Assembly (NCBI GenBank): GCA_025774935.1
Contig: JALGZK010000011.1
Coordinates: 1 to 64,000, forward strand
Source: a bacterium
Lineage (GTDB): Bacteria; Joyebacterota; Joyebacteria; Joyebacterales; Joyebacteraceae
Length of the DNA stretch: 64,000 bases
Direction: 5' to 3'
Below the pieces are notes generated by a model that had not been told where the DNA came from, ran no database searches, and saw only the letters and a program-made list of their open reading frames with translations. The position numbers and the translations under genes were made by a program. Shown piece after piece: positions 40,002-49,663 of this stretch (position 1 is the stretch's first letter; the number at the start of each line of letters is the position of its first letter).

Positions 40002-42401
40002 ATGGCGGCGCGACTGGTCATACGAGGGGTCGTCCAGGGGGTCGGGATGCGTCCCTTCGTATACCGCCTCGCGCACCTGCACGGGATCTCCGGCTGGGTG
40101 GTGAACTCGAGCCGGGGGGTCATCATAGAGGCCGAGGCGCCGGACGAGGACCTGGACGCCTTCGCGCGAGCGCTCGAAGAGGAGGCTCCGCCGCTCGCCC
40201 GGATCGGGAGCGTTGAGCGTGAGACGATCGAGCCGAGGGGCTTCTCCGGCTTCGAGATCCGGAAGAGCCATTCCGAGGAGGAGGAGAGCACGCTCATCTG
40301 TCCGGACGTCGCGATCTGTCCGGACTGCCTGGCCGAGTTCCTGAATCCGTCGGACCGCCGCCATCACTACCCGTTCATCAACTGCACGAACTGCGGTCCC
40401 CGCTACTCGATCATCGAGGGGACCCCTTACGACAGGCCGAAGACGTCGATGAAGCACTTCAGGATGTGCGACCGATGCCAGCACGAGTATGACGACCCGC
40501 TCGACCGGCGGTTCCACGCGCAGCCGAATGCGTGTGGCGCGTGCGGGCCGAAGCTCGACCTCGCGCTCCCGGTCGATCCCGCCGACGGCACCACCGAGCT
40601 CGTGCTCGGAAGGAGCTACGCGCGGATGCCCGAAGATGTCGCGGCCGCGGCCGAGGGAGACCCGGTCGTCGCGGCTCGCTGGCTCCTGAAGAAGGGCGCC
40701 ATCATCGGCGTGCGCGGACTCGGCGGCTTCCACATCGCCGCGAACGCCGGGATCGATTCGACCGTCCGCGCGCTCCGGGAGAAGAAGGACAGGCCGGCGA
40801 AGCCGTTTGCGATCATGTGCAGGAACATCGACGTAGTCCGGGAGCTCGCTCACGTGAACGCGCTCGAGGAGGAGGCGCTCGAGAGCCCGTGGAGTCCGAT
40901 CGTCCTTCTCAGGAAGAAGGAGATCGGGGAGGGCGGGGAAGGCGTCGCGGACGCCCGGCGGATCTCGCCCGCGATCGCGCCCAGGAACTCATACCTCGGC
41001 GTGATGCTCCCCTACGCCCCGGTGCACCACCTGCTCTTCGACGACCTCGAGGTTCTCATCATGACGAGCGCGAACGAGGCGGGGGAACCGATCGTCTCTG
41101 ACGTCGCGGAGGCACGAGAGCGCCTGCCGGGGATCACGCGGACCTTCCTCGACCACGATCGCGACATCGTCAACAGGAACGACGATTCGATCGTGTTCGT
41201 GGAGGCCGGCCATCTCATGATGTCGCGGCGCTCCCGCGGATACGCTCCGTACCCGATCGAGCTCGGGATCGAGACGCGAGAGGTCCTCGCGTGCGGCACG
41301 GAGCTCAAGAACACGTTCACGTTGCTCAGGGACGGGTGGGCGTTCGTGAGCCCTCACGTGGGTGACCTCGCAAACCAGGCGACGCTCGAGTTCTACGAGG
41401 AGACGGTCGACAAGTTCATGGACTGGTTCCGCGTGAGCCCGACCGTGGTCGCGCACGACCTCCACCCGGATTATCTTGCGACGCGCTACGCGAAACGGTT
41501 CGGCGCCAGGCACGACGCAGCGGTCGAGCTCGTCGGCGTCCAGCACCACCACGCGCACATCGCGTCCGTGATGCTCGAGAACGGAGTCAAGGAGCCCGTC
41601 ATCGGGCTCGCGCTCGACGGCACCGGATACGGAACCGACGGCGCGATCTGGGGCTGCGAGTTCCTCTTGGCGGACAGTCTCGACTTTGAGAGGGCGGGGT
41701 ACCTGAACTACGTGCCGCTCCCCGGCGGGGACGCTGCGATCCGCCACCCGTACCGCGTCGCGCTCTCGCACCTCCACGCCGCGGGGGTCGCGGCGGGCGG
41801 CGACCTAACGGAGCTCGGGCGCACGCTCTTCCCGGACGTACCGGAGGGCGAGCTCGACCTCGTCGTCCAGCAGGTCGAGAAGCGAGTGAACTGCATCGAC
41901 ACGTCGAGCGCCGGACGTCTCTTCGACGCGGTCTCGGCGATGATCGGAGTCTGCTCCGAGATCAGCTACGAGGCGCAGGCGGCGATTGAGCTTGAGTCGC
42001 TCATCGAGCGCCCGTCCGACAGCGTCTACCCGTTCGGGCTCGCGGAGGTCGACGGGAGGCTCGTGGTCGACGCCGCCCCGATCGTGAGGGCGGTACTCGA
42101 TGACGTGAGAGCGGGCGCGGAGAGACGCGACATCTCGGCGGCCTTCCACGGGACGGTCGTGCGGTTCTGCCGGGACGTGGCGGCGCGCCTCTCGGAAGCA
42201 CGGCGCATCAAGCACGTCGCCCTCGCGGGCGGCGTCTTCCAGAACAGGTTCCTCCTGAGGTCGCTCGTCGGCGCGCTCGAGGAGGACGGTCTCACGGTCC
42301 TCCTCCACAAGGAGGTCCCGACGAACGACGGGGGCGTCTCGCTCGGCCAGGCCGCCGTGGCGAACGCCCGCACCCTCGCGGGCTGGACGACCTCGGGGTA
42401 G
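40002..42401 (+). CDS. hypF: Hydrogenase maturation carbamoyltransferase HypF
   Basis: 799 residues from an ATG; GTG at 39996 is an alternative. Domains in order: acylphosphatase (RLVIRGVVQGVGMRPFVYRL), two paired zinc fingers (CPDCLAEF, CTNCGPRYSI, CDRCQHEY, CGACGPK), a YrdC-like domain (RGLGGFHIAANAG, KDRPAKPFAIMCRN) and a Kae1-like domain with QHHHAHIASVMLENG. HypF converts carbamoyl phosphate to a carbamoyl-adenylate and passes the group to the HypE C-terminal cysteine, where it becomes the cyanide ligand of the [NiFe] site. First gene of the hyp operon. Confidence 0.95.
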   Translation: MAARLVIRGVVQGVGMRPFVYRLAHLHGISGWVVNSSRGVIIEAEAPDEDLDAFARALEEEAPPLARIGSVERETIEPRGFSGFEIRKSHSEEEESTLICPDVAICPDCLAEFLNPSDRRHHYPFINCTNCGPRYSIIEGTPYDRPKTSMKHFRMCDRCQHEYDDPLDRRFHAQPNACGACGPKLDLALPVDPADGTTELVLGRSYARMPEDVAAAAEGDPVVAARWLLKKGAIIGVRGLGGFHIAANAGIDSTVRALREKKDRPAKPFAIMCRNIDVVRELAHVNALEEEALESPWSPIVLLRKKEIGEGGEGVADARRISPAIAPRNSYLGVMLPYAPVHHLLFDDLEVLIMTSANEAGEPIVSDVAEARERLPGITRTFLDHDRDIVNRNDDSIVFVEAGHLMMSRRSRGYAPYPIELGIETREVLACGTELKNTFTLLRDGWAFVSPHVGDLANQATLEFYEETVDKFMDWFRVSPTVVAHDLHPDYLATRYAKRFGARHDAAVELVGVQHHHAHIASVMLENGVKEPVIGLALDGTGYGTDGAIWGCEFLLADSLDFERAGYLNYVPLPGGDAAIRHPYRVALSHLHAAGVAAGGDLTELGRTLFPDVPEGELDLVVQQVEKRVNCIDTSSAGRLFDAVSAMIGVCSEISYEAQAAIELESLIERPSDSVYPFGLAEVDGRLVVDAAPIVRAVLDDVRAGAERRDISAAFHGTVVRFCRDVAARLSEARRIKHVALAGGVFQNRFLLRSLVGALEEDGLTVLLHKEVPTNDGGVSLGQAAVANARTLAGWTTSG

Positions 42402-42437
42402 ACATCTACGGCGACAGACTGGGAAGCGTGGTCTATC

Positions 42438-42680
42438 ATGTGTCTCGCGGTACCGGGCAGGATCATCGAGATCGACGGGCAGAACGCGAAGGTGGACTTC
42501 GGGGGCGTCACGCGCGAGGCGAACCTCATGCTGATGGAGGACGCTGCGGTCGGAGAATACGTCCTCATCCACGCGGGCTTCGCGATTCAGCGCCTGAACG
42601 CCGAGGAGGCCGAGGAGACGCTCCGGCTCTACGGCGAGCTCGCGCGCGCCCTCGAGAAAGACGACGAGAGGAAGAAGTGA
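42438..42680 (+). CDS. hypC: Hydrogenase assembly chaperone HypC/HupF
   Basis: 80 residues starting MCLAVPGRIIEIDG, with the invariant Cys at position 2. HypC carries the Fe(CN)2CO unit together with HypD and delivers it to the large-subunit precursor. It sits 36 bases after hypF, and its stop overlaps the GTG of hypD (GTGA). Confidence 0.95.
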   Translation: MCLAVPGRIIEIDGQNAKVDFGGVTREANLMLMEDAAVGEYVLIHAGFAIQRLNAEEAEETLRLYGELARALEKDDERKK

Positions 42681-43813
42681 GCACTCCCTTCGACGAGGAA
42701 GCTTTCCGGACCGAGCCCGAGGCCAGGGCGCTCGTGTCGCGCATCCACGAGCTTCTGCGGGAGGAGCTCAGGGGCGAGCCCGTGTCCCTCATGGAGGTCT
42801 GCGGGACGCACACCGTCGCGATATCGCGGGCGGGCATCCGCTCGCTCATGCCCGACGGGCTCAAGCTCCTGTCGGGTCCCGGCTGCCCGGTCTGCGTGAC
42901 GCCCCTCTCGGAGATCGATCGCGCGATCGGCGCGTCGACGCTTCCGGACGTGATCCTCACGACGTTCGGCGACATGATGCGCGTGCCGGGTTCTCAGTCG
43001 ACCCTCGAGAAGGAGAGGGCCGAGGGCGCCGACGTGCGCATCCTCTACAGCCCCCTCCAGGCGATCGAGATCGCGGAGGAGAGTCCCGAGAGCCAGATCG
43101 TCTTCGTGGGCGTCGGGTTCGAGACCACGTCCCCCACCATCGCCGCGACGGTCGTCGAAGCCGCGCGGCGAGGGATCGGGAACCTCTCGGTCTTCCCGTT
43201 CTTCAAGACGGTCCCGCGGGCCCTCGACATGCTGGCCCGCGTCCCCGGTCGTCCTCTCGACGGCTACATCTGCCCGGGTCACGTCAGCGCGATCATCGGC
43301 TCCGGCGCGTACGAGCCGATCGCACGCGAGCACAACATGCCGTGCGTCGTGACCGGGTTCGAGCCTCTCGACATCCTGGCCGGGATCGTGATGCTCCTCG
43401 AGCAGGCCGCGTCCGTCCGGGCGGGCGGGAACGCGAAGGTCGAGACGCAGTACTCACGCGCGGTCACTCGCGAGGGTAACCTGGCGGCACAGGCGGTCAT
43501 CGCCGACGTGTTCCAGGAGTGTGACGCGGAGTGGAGGGAGATCGGGACGATTCCCATGAGCGGCCACGAGTTCAGCGAGCGGTATCGCGCGTTCGACGCG
43601 CGCGACCGCATCGATGTCGATGTGCCCGCGCCCGCCGGTCCGTCCGGCTGCATCTGCGGCGAGATCATGCTCGGACAGAAGCTCCCGACGGACTGCCCGC
43701 TCTTCGCGACAAGGTGCACCCCGCGCGAGGCGGTCGGACCGTGCATGGTGTCGACGGAGGGCGCGTGCGCCGCGTTCTACAAGTACGACCGCGAGACCAC
43801 GGAGGTTCCGTGA
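42677..43813 (+). CDS. hypD: Hydrogenase maturation protein HypD
   Basis: 378 residues from a GTG overlapping the hypC stop. Conserved segments: MEVCGTHTVAISRAGIRSL, LLSGPGCPVCVTP, VGVGFETTSPTIA, the PGHVSAIIG loop, and C-terminal cysteines (CICGEIMLGQ, CPLFATRCTP, GACAAFYKY) that bind the 4Fe-4S cluster. HypD is the scaffold on which the Fe(CN)2CO group is assembled with HypC and HypE. Its stop overlaps the hypE GTG (GTGA). Confidence 0.95.
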   Translation: MSTPFDEEAFRTEPEARALVSRIHELLREELRGEPVSLMEVCGTHTVAISRAGIRSLMPDGLKLLSGPGCPVCVTPLSEIDRAIGASTLPDVILTTFGDMMRVPGSQSTLEKERAEGADVRILYSPLQAIEIAEESPESQIVFVGVGFETTSPTIAATVVEAARRGIGNLSVFPFFKTVPRALDMLARVPGRPLDGYICPGHVSAIIGSGAYEPIAREHNMPCVVTGFEPLDILAGIVMLLEQAASVRAGGNAKVETQYSRAVTREGNLAAQAVIADVFQECDAEWREIGTIPMSGHEFSERYRAFDARDRIDVDVPAPAGPSGCICGEIMLGQKLPTDCPLFATRCTPREAVGPCMVSTEGACAAFYKYDRETTEVP

Positions 43814-44835
43814 AGCGCGACGGGAAGATCAGACTGGCACACGGGAGCGGCGGCGCACTCATGCACGAGCTCATCTCCGAGGTTATCGTCGGCGCGCTCG
43901 GGAACCCGGTTCTCGACGCGCTCGACGACGCGGCCGACCTCGCCGACCTGACCGGTGCGACGATCGGCGGCGGCCGCATCGCGCTCACGACGGACTCGTA
44001 CGTCGTTCAACCGCTCTTCTTCCCGGGCGGCGACATCGGCAAGCTCGCGGTCGCGGGGACCGTCAACGACCTGTCCATGAAGGGGGCGAAGCCCCGGTAT
44101 CTGACGCTCGGGCTCGTCGTCGAGGAGGGGTTCGGGGTCGGCGATCTCGAACGCATCCTCGAGTCGATCGCGAGCACGGCGGGGTCGGCCGGCGTCGCGG
44201 TAGCCGCAGGCGATACGAAGGTCGTTGAACACGGTACCGTCGGAGGCGTCATCCTGAACACCGCGGGCGTCGGCGTAATCCCGGAGGGCGTCTCGGTGTC
44301 GGGGCAGAGGGCCGCCGACGGAGACGCCGTGATCGTGTCCGGAACCCTCGGTGATCACGAGACCGCGATCCTTGTCGCGCGCGAGGAGCTCAGGCTGGAC
44401 GAGGAGATCGCGAGCGACTGCGCGTGCCTGAACGGGCTCGTCGACGTCGTGCTCGAGGCGTGTCCCGACGTGCACGTCCTGCGCGACCCGACCCGCGGCG
44501 GCCTCGGGACCACGCTGAACGAGATCGCGTCGCGCGCCGCCGTCGGGATCACGATCGACGAGCGGAAGATTCCCGTCGAACGCAAGGTGAAGGCGGTCTG
44601 CGACATCCTCGGGTTCGACCCGATCTACATGGCGAACGAGGGGAAGGCCATCGTCGTCGCGCCCGGAAGCGACGCGGACGCGATCGTCGAAGCGATGCGC
44701 GCGCACCCGCTCGGGAAGAACGCCGCCGTCATCGGGAGCGTCGGCGGGAGAAAGGGCGTCTACCTTCGCACGGCGGTCGGCGGGACGCGGCCGATCGTGA
44801 TGCTCGAAGGCGTCCAGCTTCCTCGCATCTGTTGA
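43810..44835 (+). CDS. hypE: Hydrogenase maturation protein HypE
   Basis: 341 residues from a GTG overlapping the hypD stop. It shares the PurM/SelD-like ATP-binding fold: LAHGSGGALMHELI, TDSYVVQPLFFPGGDIG, VAGTVNDLSMKGAKP, VAAGDTKVVEHG, RDPTRGGLGTTLNEIA. It ends in LPRIC, the C-terminal cysteine that is carbamoylated by HypF and dehydrated to a thiocyanate. It is not SelD, since the SelD N-terminal Cys/Sec motif is absent. Confidence 0.95.
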   Translation: MKRDGKIRLAHGSGGALMHELISEVIVGALGNPVLDALDDAADLADLTGATIGGGRIALTTDSYVVQPLFFPGGDIGKLAVAGTVNDLSMKGAKPRYLTLGLVVEEGFGVGDLERILESIASTAGSAGVAVAAGDTKVVEHGTVGGVILNTAGVGVIPEGVSVSGQRAADGDAVIVSGTLGDHETAILVAREELRLDEEIASDCACLNGLVDVVLEACPDVHVLRDPTRGGLGTTLNEIASRAAVGITIDERKIPVERKVKAVCDILGFDPIYMANEGKAIVVAPGSDADAIVEAMRAHPLGKNAAVIGSVGGRKGVYLRTAVGGTRPIVMLEGVQLPRIC

Positions 44836-44881
44836 GCCGGCGGGTCGATCGGCTGGCGGGCACGACCCTGAGAGGACACGC

Positions 44882-45247
44882 GTGCACGAGCTTTCCATCT
44901 GCCAGAGCATGATGAAGATCGTCGACTCGACGATGGAGCAGCACCCTGGCGCCAAGCTCCAGAAGATCTTCCTCGAGATCGGGAAGGGTGCCACGATCGA
45001 GCCGATCCTCCTCAGGGACGCGTTCGCCATCGTCTCGAGCGGCGGTCCGTACGAGGGGACGGAGCTCGTCATCGACGAGATCCCGATCGTCGGCAGGTGC
45101 CGCGACTGCGGCGAGAGCTTCCGCTACGAGGAGATCGCCTTTGGCTGCCCCGGGTGTGGCTCGCGGTCCGTCAGCATCGAGAGCGGGCTCGAGCTCAACA
45201 TCAAGCAACTCGAGATCGACGAGGGGAACGAGGAGAAGGTCACATGA
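44882..45247 (+). CDS. hypA: Nickel-insertion protein HypA
   Basis: 121 residues from a GTG. It opens with the nickel-binding MHELSICQSMM (His2) and carries a zinc finger, CRDCGESFRYEEIAFGCPGC. HypA works with HypB to load nickel into the hydrogenase large subunit. The stop overlaps the hypB ATG (ATGA). Confidence 0.95.
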   Translation: MHELSICQSMMKIVDSTMEQHPGAKLQKIFLEIGKGATIEPILLRDAFAIVSSGGPYEGTELVIDEIPIVGRCRDCGESFRYEEIAFGCPGCGSRSVSIESGLELNIKQLEIDEGNEEKVT

Positions 45248-45909
45248 TCAAGGTAGACGTCGAGAAGAGAATCCAGGACGAGAACGACCGGATCGCCGCG
45301 CAGAACCGGAAGGCCTTCGCGGAAGCGGGTGTTCTCGTGCTGAACATCATCAGCTCTCCCGGTTCCGGGAAGACGACGCTCCTCGAGTCGACGCTCGACC
45401 GGATCGGCGGCGAGATGAACGTCCTCGTGATCGAGGGAGACGTGAGCACCGAGCGGGACATGGACAGGGTGCGGGCGAGGGGAGCGGAAGGGATTCAGAT
45501 CAACACGGGAGGCGGCTGCCACCTCTCCGCAGGGATGATCGCGGAGGTCCTCGGCGGTCTCGACCTCGAGTCGGCCGACGTCGTGTTCATCGAGAACGTC
45601 GGCAATCTCATCTGTCCGTCGACCTACGACCTCGGCGAGGACGTCCGGATGGTCCTTCTCTCGACCACGGAAGGCGACGACAAGCCCATGAAGTACCCGG
45701 CGATCTTCGTCGAGGCGAGCCTCGCGATCCTGAACAAGACCGATCTCCTGGAGCACCTCCAGTTCGACATCGAGAAGGTCGCCGGTGAGATCGAGGTCCT
45801 GAACCCTGGCTGCCAGATCCTCCGCCTCTCCGCCCTCAGGGGCGACGGGATGGACGCGTGGATCGACTGGATCCGCGCGAAGATCGCGGAGAAGAAGGGG
45901 AACTCCTAG
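45244..45909 (+). CDS. hypB: Nickel-loading GTPase HypB
   Basis: 221 residues from an ATG overlapping the hypA stop. G-domain motifs are present: SSPGSGKTTLLE (P-loop, ~37-48), VIEGDVSTERDMDR, IENVGNLICP and LNKTDLL. INTGGGCHLSAGM gives the metal-binding Cys/His of the G domain. The long His-rich or CxxCGC N-terminal nickel store of some HypB proteins is missing. The GTPase drives nickel delivery with HypA. Confidence 0.95.
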   Translation: MIKVDVEKRIQDENDRIAAQNRKAFAEAGVLVLNIISSPGSGKTTLLESTLDRIGGEMNVLVIEGDVSTERDMDRVRARGAEGIQINTGGGCHLSAGMIAEVLGGLDLESADVVFIENVGNLICPSTYDLGEDVRMVLLSTTEGDDKPMKYPAIFVEASLAILNKTDLLEHLQFDIEKVAGEIEVLNPGCQILRLSALRGDGMDAWIDWIRAKIAEKKGNS

Positions 45910-47087
45910 TGCACGCACTCGTATGGTGGGGCATAGTGCTCGTGGGGATCGTGCTTGCGATGTTCGACCCGCGCTTCCGGAGGTGGCTCGCGTCGATGCA
46001 GACCGCGATCACGCTCCTCGCCATCGTCGCCGCGCTCTCGATGGCGGGTGTCCTGATCGGCCAGAACCTCCCGTACGAGGCGTACGTCGGGAAACACGGC
46101 CCCGGGCTCGGAGGATTCATCGTACGCTCCGGCCTCTCGGACGTGTTCGGCGCGTGGTACTTCCTCCTGATCGTCACTCTGCTCGGCGTCTCCATCATCA
46201 CTTGCTCGTTCGTGCGGATCTTGCGCCTCGTACGGACGCCGTCGGGCCTCAGGATCGGGAAGCTGGGGTCGCTCCTCACGCATCTCTCGATCGTGGTCGT
46301 GCTCGCGGGAGGACTGGTGACGGCGCTCACCGGGTTCCGCGTTCCCGCCGAGCGCTTCCTGTCCGCGGGAGACGAGATCGTCGTACCGGAGGGCGGGTAC
46401 TCGCTCAGGGTCGACGCGGCGCGGACCGAGTTCAACGACAGGGGGATGCTCTCGGAGTACGTCTCCGAGGTGACCGTGATCGAAGACGGACGAGACCTCT
46501 TCCCGAAGCGGATCGAGGTGAACCACCCGCTCGTGCACAACGGGGTCGGCGTCTATCAGTTCGAGATGCTCCCATCCGCAACTAGCATCGATGAAGCGAG
46601 GCTCGGCGTGTTCGTGTCGACGCCGCACGGCGAGCGCGGTCCGTTCGAGGTCGTCGCGCCGTTCGGCGAGGAGGTCGAGGTTCCGAACACCGCCTACACC
46701 GTCAAAGTGCTGGAATTCCTCGCACACTTCACCTACGATATCGAAAGCCGGACCGCCAGGTTGGCCTCGGAGTGGCACGACAATCCCGCGGTCCTGGTTC
46801 AGTTGTCCGAGGACGGCGAAGTCCTCGGCGAGCAGTGGGTCTTCGCAGCCTTCCCGGCACACGACGACGGCGGGCTCCCGTGCCGGTTCGTCCTTCTGGA
46901 CTACCGGCCGGATTACGACCGTGCGCTCACGAGGTTCGAGTTCGCGCAGCAGCCGGGCACGCCGCTGCTCTTCGCAGGGTTCGTCGCGATGTCGCTCGGC
47001 TTGTGCCTCACGTTCTGGACACGCAGGCCTGCCGCACCGGCGGATGGCGGCCGGACGGGCGGTCGCGCCGGCGGCTCGAAGACATAA
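45909..47087 (+). CDS. System II cytochrome c biogenesis protein ResB/Ccs1-like
   Basis: 392 residues from a GTG that shares a base with the hypB stop (TAGTG). It has three N-terminal membrane helices (about 5-20, 35-50, 80-100), a fourth after a loop, a large extracytoplasmic domain and a C-terminal helix (LLFAGFVAMSLGLCLTFW). This is the ResB layout. With CcsA it moves haem across the membrane and attaches it to apocytochrome c. Next gene at 6-15 bases. The overlap with hypB makes co-transcription with the hyp operon likely. Confidence 0.85.
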   Translation: MHALVWWGIVLVGIVLAMFDPRFRRWLASMQTAITLLAIVAALSMAGVLIGQNLPYEAYVGKHGPGLGGFIVRSGLSDVFGAWYFLLIVTLLGVSIITCSFVRILRLVRTPSGLRIGKLGSLLTHLSIVVVLAGGLVTALTGFRVPAERFLSAGDEIVVPEGGYSLRVDAARTEFNDRGMLSEYVSEVTVIEDGRDLFPKRIEVNHPLVHNGVGVYQFEMLPSATSIDEARLGVFVSTPHGERGPFEVVAPFGEEVEVPNTAYTVKVLEFLAHFTYDIESRTARLASEWHDNPAVLVQLSEDGEVLGEQWVFAAFPAHDDGGLPCRFVLLDYRPDYDRALTRFEFAQQPGTPLLFAGFVAMSLGLCLTFWTRRPAAPADGGRTGGRAGGSKT

Positions 47088-47102
47088 CAGGGGGTGAGAA
47101 CC

Positions 47103-47909
47103 GTGCCTTCCGGACCCGACATGCTGTACTTCTGGATCGCATTCGGCTGCTACCTCGCCGCGACGGTGGCCGCGTCGCTCTTTGCAGGTCTCAGGAAACC
47201 CGCGCTCCGAAAGGCCGTCTTCTGGCTGTCGGTCGTCGGGCTCGCCGCGAATACGATCGCGCTCGTGGTCAGGACCGTCCTCTCCGGCCACCCGCCGGTC
47301 ACGAATCTCTTCGAGTACATGTCGCTCTTCGCGTGGGCCGTGGTCCTCGGGTTCCTCTTTCTCTGGAAGAGGCCCGGACTCGAGCTCCTGACGGTCTTCG
47401 CGGCGCCGGTCGCGTTCTGCATCATGGTCGTCGCCTCGCTCTTCCCGGCCTCGATCGAGCAGCAGCTCATCCCGGCGCTTCAGAGCTACTGGCTGTGGAT
47501 CCACGTGTCGCTGGCGGTGCTGGCGGAGGCGGCGTTCGCGGTGGCGTTCGTCGCGTCGATCATGTACCTCATCGGGGCCCGACGAGGCTTCGGTGGAGGC
47601 GCGAGCGCCGACCAGCTCGACAGGGTCACGTATCGGGCAATCGGGATCGGCTTTCCGCTCTTCACGATCGGAGCGCTCTTCGCGGGCGCGGTCTGGGCCC
47701 AGAAGGCCTGGGGGACTCCTTGGTCGTGGGACCCGAAGGAGACGAGCTCGCTCATCGTCTGGCTGGTGTACGCGATCTACCTGCACGCCCGGCTCGCCCG
47801 GGGATGGCGCGGCGTCGGTGCGGCGTGGCTCTCGGTCGCGGGTTTCGCCCTGACGATCTTCACGATCCTCGGGAGCGTGTTCTTCGCGGGTCTTCACGCG
47901 TACGGCTAG
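47103..47909 (+). CDS. ccsA: System II cytochrome c biogenesis protein CcsA/ResC
   Basis: 268 residues from a GTG eight bases after GGGGG; a GTG at 47094 is an alternative. Eight membrane helices. Conserved histidines are in GHPPVTNLFEYMSLFAWA, WLWIHVSLAVLAEAAFA and LHARLARGW, and the haem-handling tryptophan-rich loop reads VWAQKAWGTPWSWDPKETS. This is the core haem-lyase subunit of system II. Adjacent to ResB as usual. Confidence 0.92.
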   Translation: MPSGPDMLYFWIAFGCYLAATVAASLFAGLRKPALRKAVFWLSVVGLAANTIALVVRTVLSGHPPVTNLFEYMSLFAWAVVLGFLFLWKRPGLELLTVFAAPVAFCIMVVASLFPASIEQQLIPALQSYWLWIHVSLAVLAEAAFAVAFVASIMYLIGARRGFGGGASADQLDRVTYRAIGIGFPLFTIGALFAGAVWAQKAWGTPWSWDPKETSSLIVWLVYAIYLHARLARGWRGVGAAWLSVAGFALTIFTILGSVFFAGLHAYG

Positions 47910-47949
47910 CAGTGAGGGCCCCCGACTTCGGAGTGGAGAGGGGGAAGGG

Positions 47950-48360
47950 GTGGACGCGGCGAGAGCGGCAAAGCGCCGGGCGTGGATTCTGGCGATCGCG
48001 TACGTAGCACTGATCTTCGCCGTATCGTCGATCCCTGGGTCGATCCTCCGGGTTCCTCAGTTCCGGCTCTCGGACAAGGTGGCCCACGCGGTCGAGTACG
48101 CGGTGCTCGGGTTCCTCCTAGCGTCGGCATACAGGCGGGCCCTCGCTCCCGACCGGCTCAGATGGCTCGGACCGTACGTGGTCGCGACCGGCCTCGCGAT
48201 CGGCGTCGCGGACGAGTTCTACCAGCTGACGGTGCCCGGGAGGGCGACGGAGTTCCTCGACTGGGTCGGAGACGCGGTCGGCGTTCTCGTGGGACTGTGG
48301 ATCTCAAACGTCCTCTATAGAAGGAAGGCGAGCAGGACCGGGCCGGCGGAAACGGCCTGA
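47950..48360 (+). CDS. VanZ-family membrane protein
   Basis: 136 residues from a GTG with GGGGAAGG upstream. Four membrane helices with VanZ pattern: FAVSSIPGSILRV, LSDKVAHAVEYAVLGFLLA (conserved KxxH), and ADEFYQLTVPGRATEFLDWV. VanZ gives low-level teicoplanin resistance in Enterococcus, but most chromosomal relatives have unknown roles. It lies between ccsA and hisS on the same strand. Confidence 0.85.
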   Translation: MDAARAAKRRAWILAIAYVALIFAVSSIPGSILRVPQFRLSDKVAHAVEYAVLGFLLASAYRRALAPDRLRWLGPYVVATGLAIGVADEFYQLTVPGRATEFLDWVGDAVGVLVGLWISNVLYRRKASRTGPAETA

Positions 48361-48386
48361 CCTCTCATCGATCGGGTGGTCGAACG

Positions 48387-49661
48387 ATGAAGTACAAAGC
48401 TCCGAGAGGAACGCGGGACCTCCTTCCCGACGACATCTGGAAGTGGCAGCGCGTCGAGGCCGTCTTCCGGGAGACCGCCGGGCGGTTCGGCTACCGCGAG
48501 ATTCGCGTGCCGGTCTTCGAAGAGACCGAGCTCTTCGCGCGCGGCATCGGCGACTCGACCGACATCGTGCGGAAGGAGATGTACTCGTTCCAGGACAAGA
48601 AGGGGAGGAGCCTCACGCTCCGGCCGGAAGGCACGGCGGGAGTCGTCCGCGCGTACGTCGAGCACAACATGGGGCGCGGGGCGCGCGTGACGAAGCTCCG
48701 CTACTTCGCGCCGATGTTCCGCTACGAACGACCCCAGGCCGGACGCTACCGCGAGTTCTGGCAGTGGGGCCTCGAAGCGATAGGCTCGCCGAACCCGACG
48801 ATCGACGCGGAGATCATCCACTTCTCGGTGAAGTTCCATGAGAGTCTCGGGCTCGCGGGCGCGGAGGCCAGGATCAACAGCGCCGGGTGTCCGAACTGCA
48901 CGCCGGCGTACAACGAGCTCCTCAAGAAGGAGCTCGGGCCGCGGCTCGACGAGTTCTGCGCGGACTGCCAGGTAAGATTCGAGCGCAACCCCCGGCGGAT
49001 GTTCGACTGCAAGAACGAGACGTGCCACGGGATCCTCGCGACGGCGCCTTCGATCCTGGGCTCGCTCTGCGACGAGTGCCGCGAGCACTTCGACGCCGTC
49101 CAGCGCCTCCTTGGCGAGATGTCGGTCAGGTTCTCGGTTGACGAGTCGCAGGCGAGGGGGCTCGACTACTACACGAAGACGATCTTCGAGATCCACCACG
49201 CCGGGCTCGGCGCGCAGAGCGCGCTCTGCGGCGGCGGCCGGTACGACAACCTCGTCGAAGAGCTCGGCGGCGCCCCGACCCCCGCGTGCGGCGTCTCGGG
49301 AGGCGTCGACCGCCTCGTGGCCGCGCTCGAGGGCGAGGGCGCCTTCCCCGAGGGCGCGCCCGGACCCGACCTCTACGTCGTGTCGGTCGGCGAAGCGGCG
49401 GAGCCGAAGAAGGCCTCGATCGCCGCTGCTCTTAGGGGGACCCTCGCCGTCGACGCCGACTACCAGGGACGGAGCATGAAGGCGCAGATGAAGGAGGCCG
49501 GGAAGGTCGGTGCGAGGTACGTCCTCATCGTCGGCGAGGACGAGCTCGCGCGAGGAGTGGCCGTCCTCCGGAACATGGAGACCGGGGACCAGGAGGAAGT
49601 CGCCATCGACGACGCTCCGGCGCAGGTCGCCGCGAAGCTCGGCGGAACAGGGGAGAGGTAG
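48387..49661 (+). CDS. hisS: Histidyl-tRNA synthetase
   Basis: 424 residues. Class II motifs: [14 protein letters not shown] at the start, [36 protein letters not shown] (motif 2), [13 protein letters not shown] (histidine-binding) and [14 protein letters not shown] (motif 3). A C-terminal anticodon-binding domain follows. The insertion has several cysteines ([16 protein letters not shown]) common in this subgroup. It is followed at two bases by aspS, the classical hisS-aspS pair. Confidence 0.95.
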   Translation: MKYKAPRGTRDLLPDDIWKWQRVEAVFRETAGRFGYREIRVPVFEETELFARGIGDSTDIVRKEMYSFQDKKGRSLTLRPEGTAGVVRAYVEHNMGRGARVTKLRYFAPMFRYERPQAGRYREFWQWGLEAIGSPNPTIDAEIIHFSVKFHESLGLAGAEARINSAGCPNCTPAYNELLKKELGPRLDEFCADCQVRFERNPRRMFDCKNETCHGILATAPSILGSLCDECREHFDAVQRLLGEMSVRFSVDESQARGLDYYTKTIFEIHHAGLGAQSALCGGGRYDNLVEELGGAPTPACGVSGGVDRLVAALEGEGAFPEGAPGPDLYVVSVGEAAEPKKASIAAALRGTLAVDADYQGRSMKAQMKEAGKVGARYVLIVGEDELARGVAVLRNMETGDQEEVAIDDAPAQVAAKLGGTGER

Positions 49662-49663
49662 CG

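Noticed and set aside
43810-44835. SelD (selenophosphate synthetase) in place of HypE, which would support selenoprotein synthesis
   Set aside because: The gene lies within the hyp operon, ends in the HypE C-terminal PRIC motif and lacks the SelD N-terminal Cys/Sec motif.
45906-47897. Long minus-strand open frame opposite ResB and CcsA
   Set aside because: Extremely Arg/Glu-rich, low complexity and antisense to two well-recognised membrane genes.
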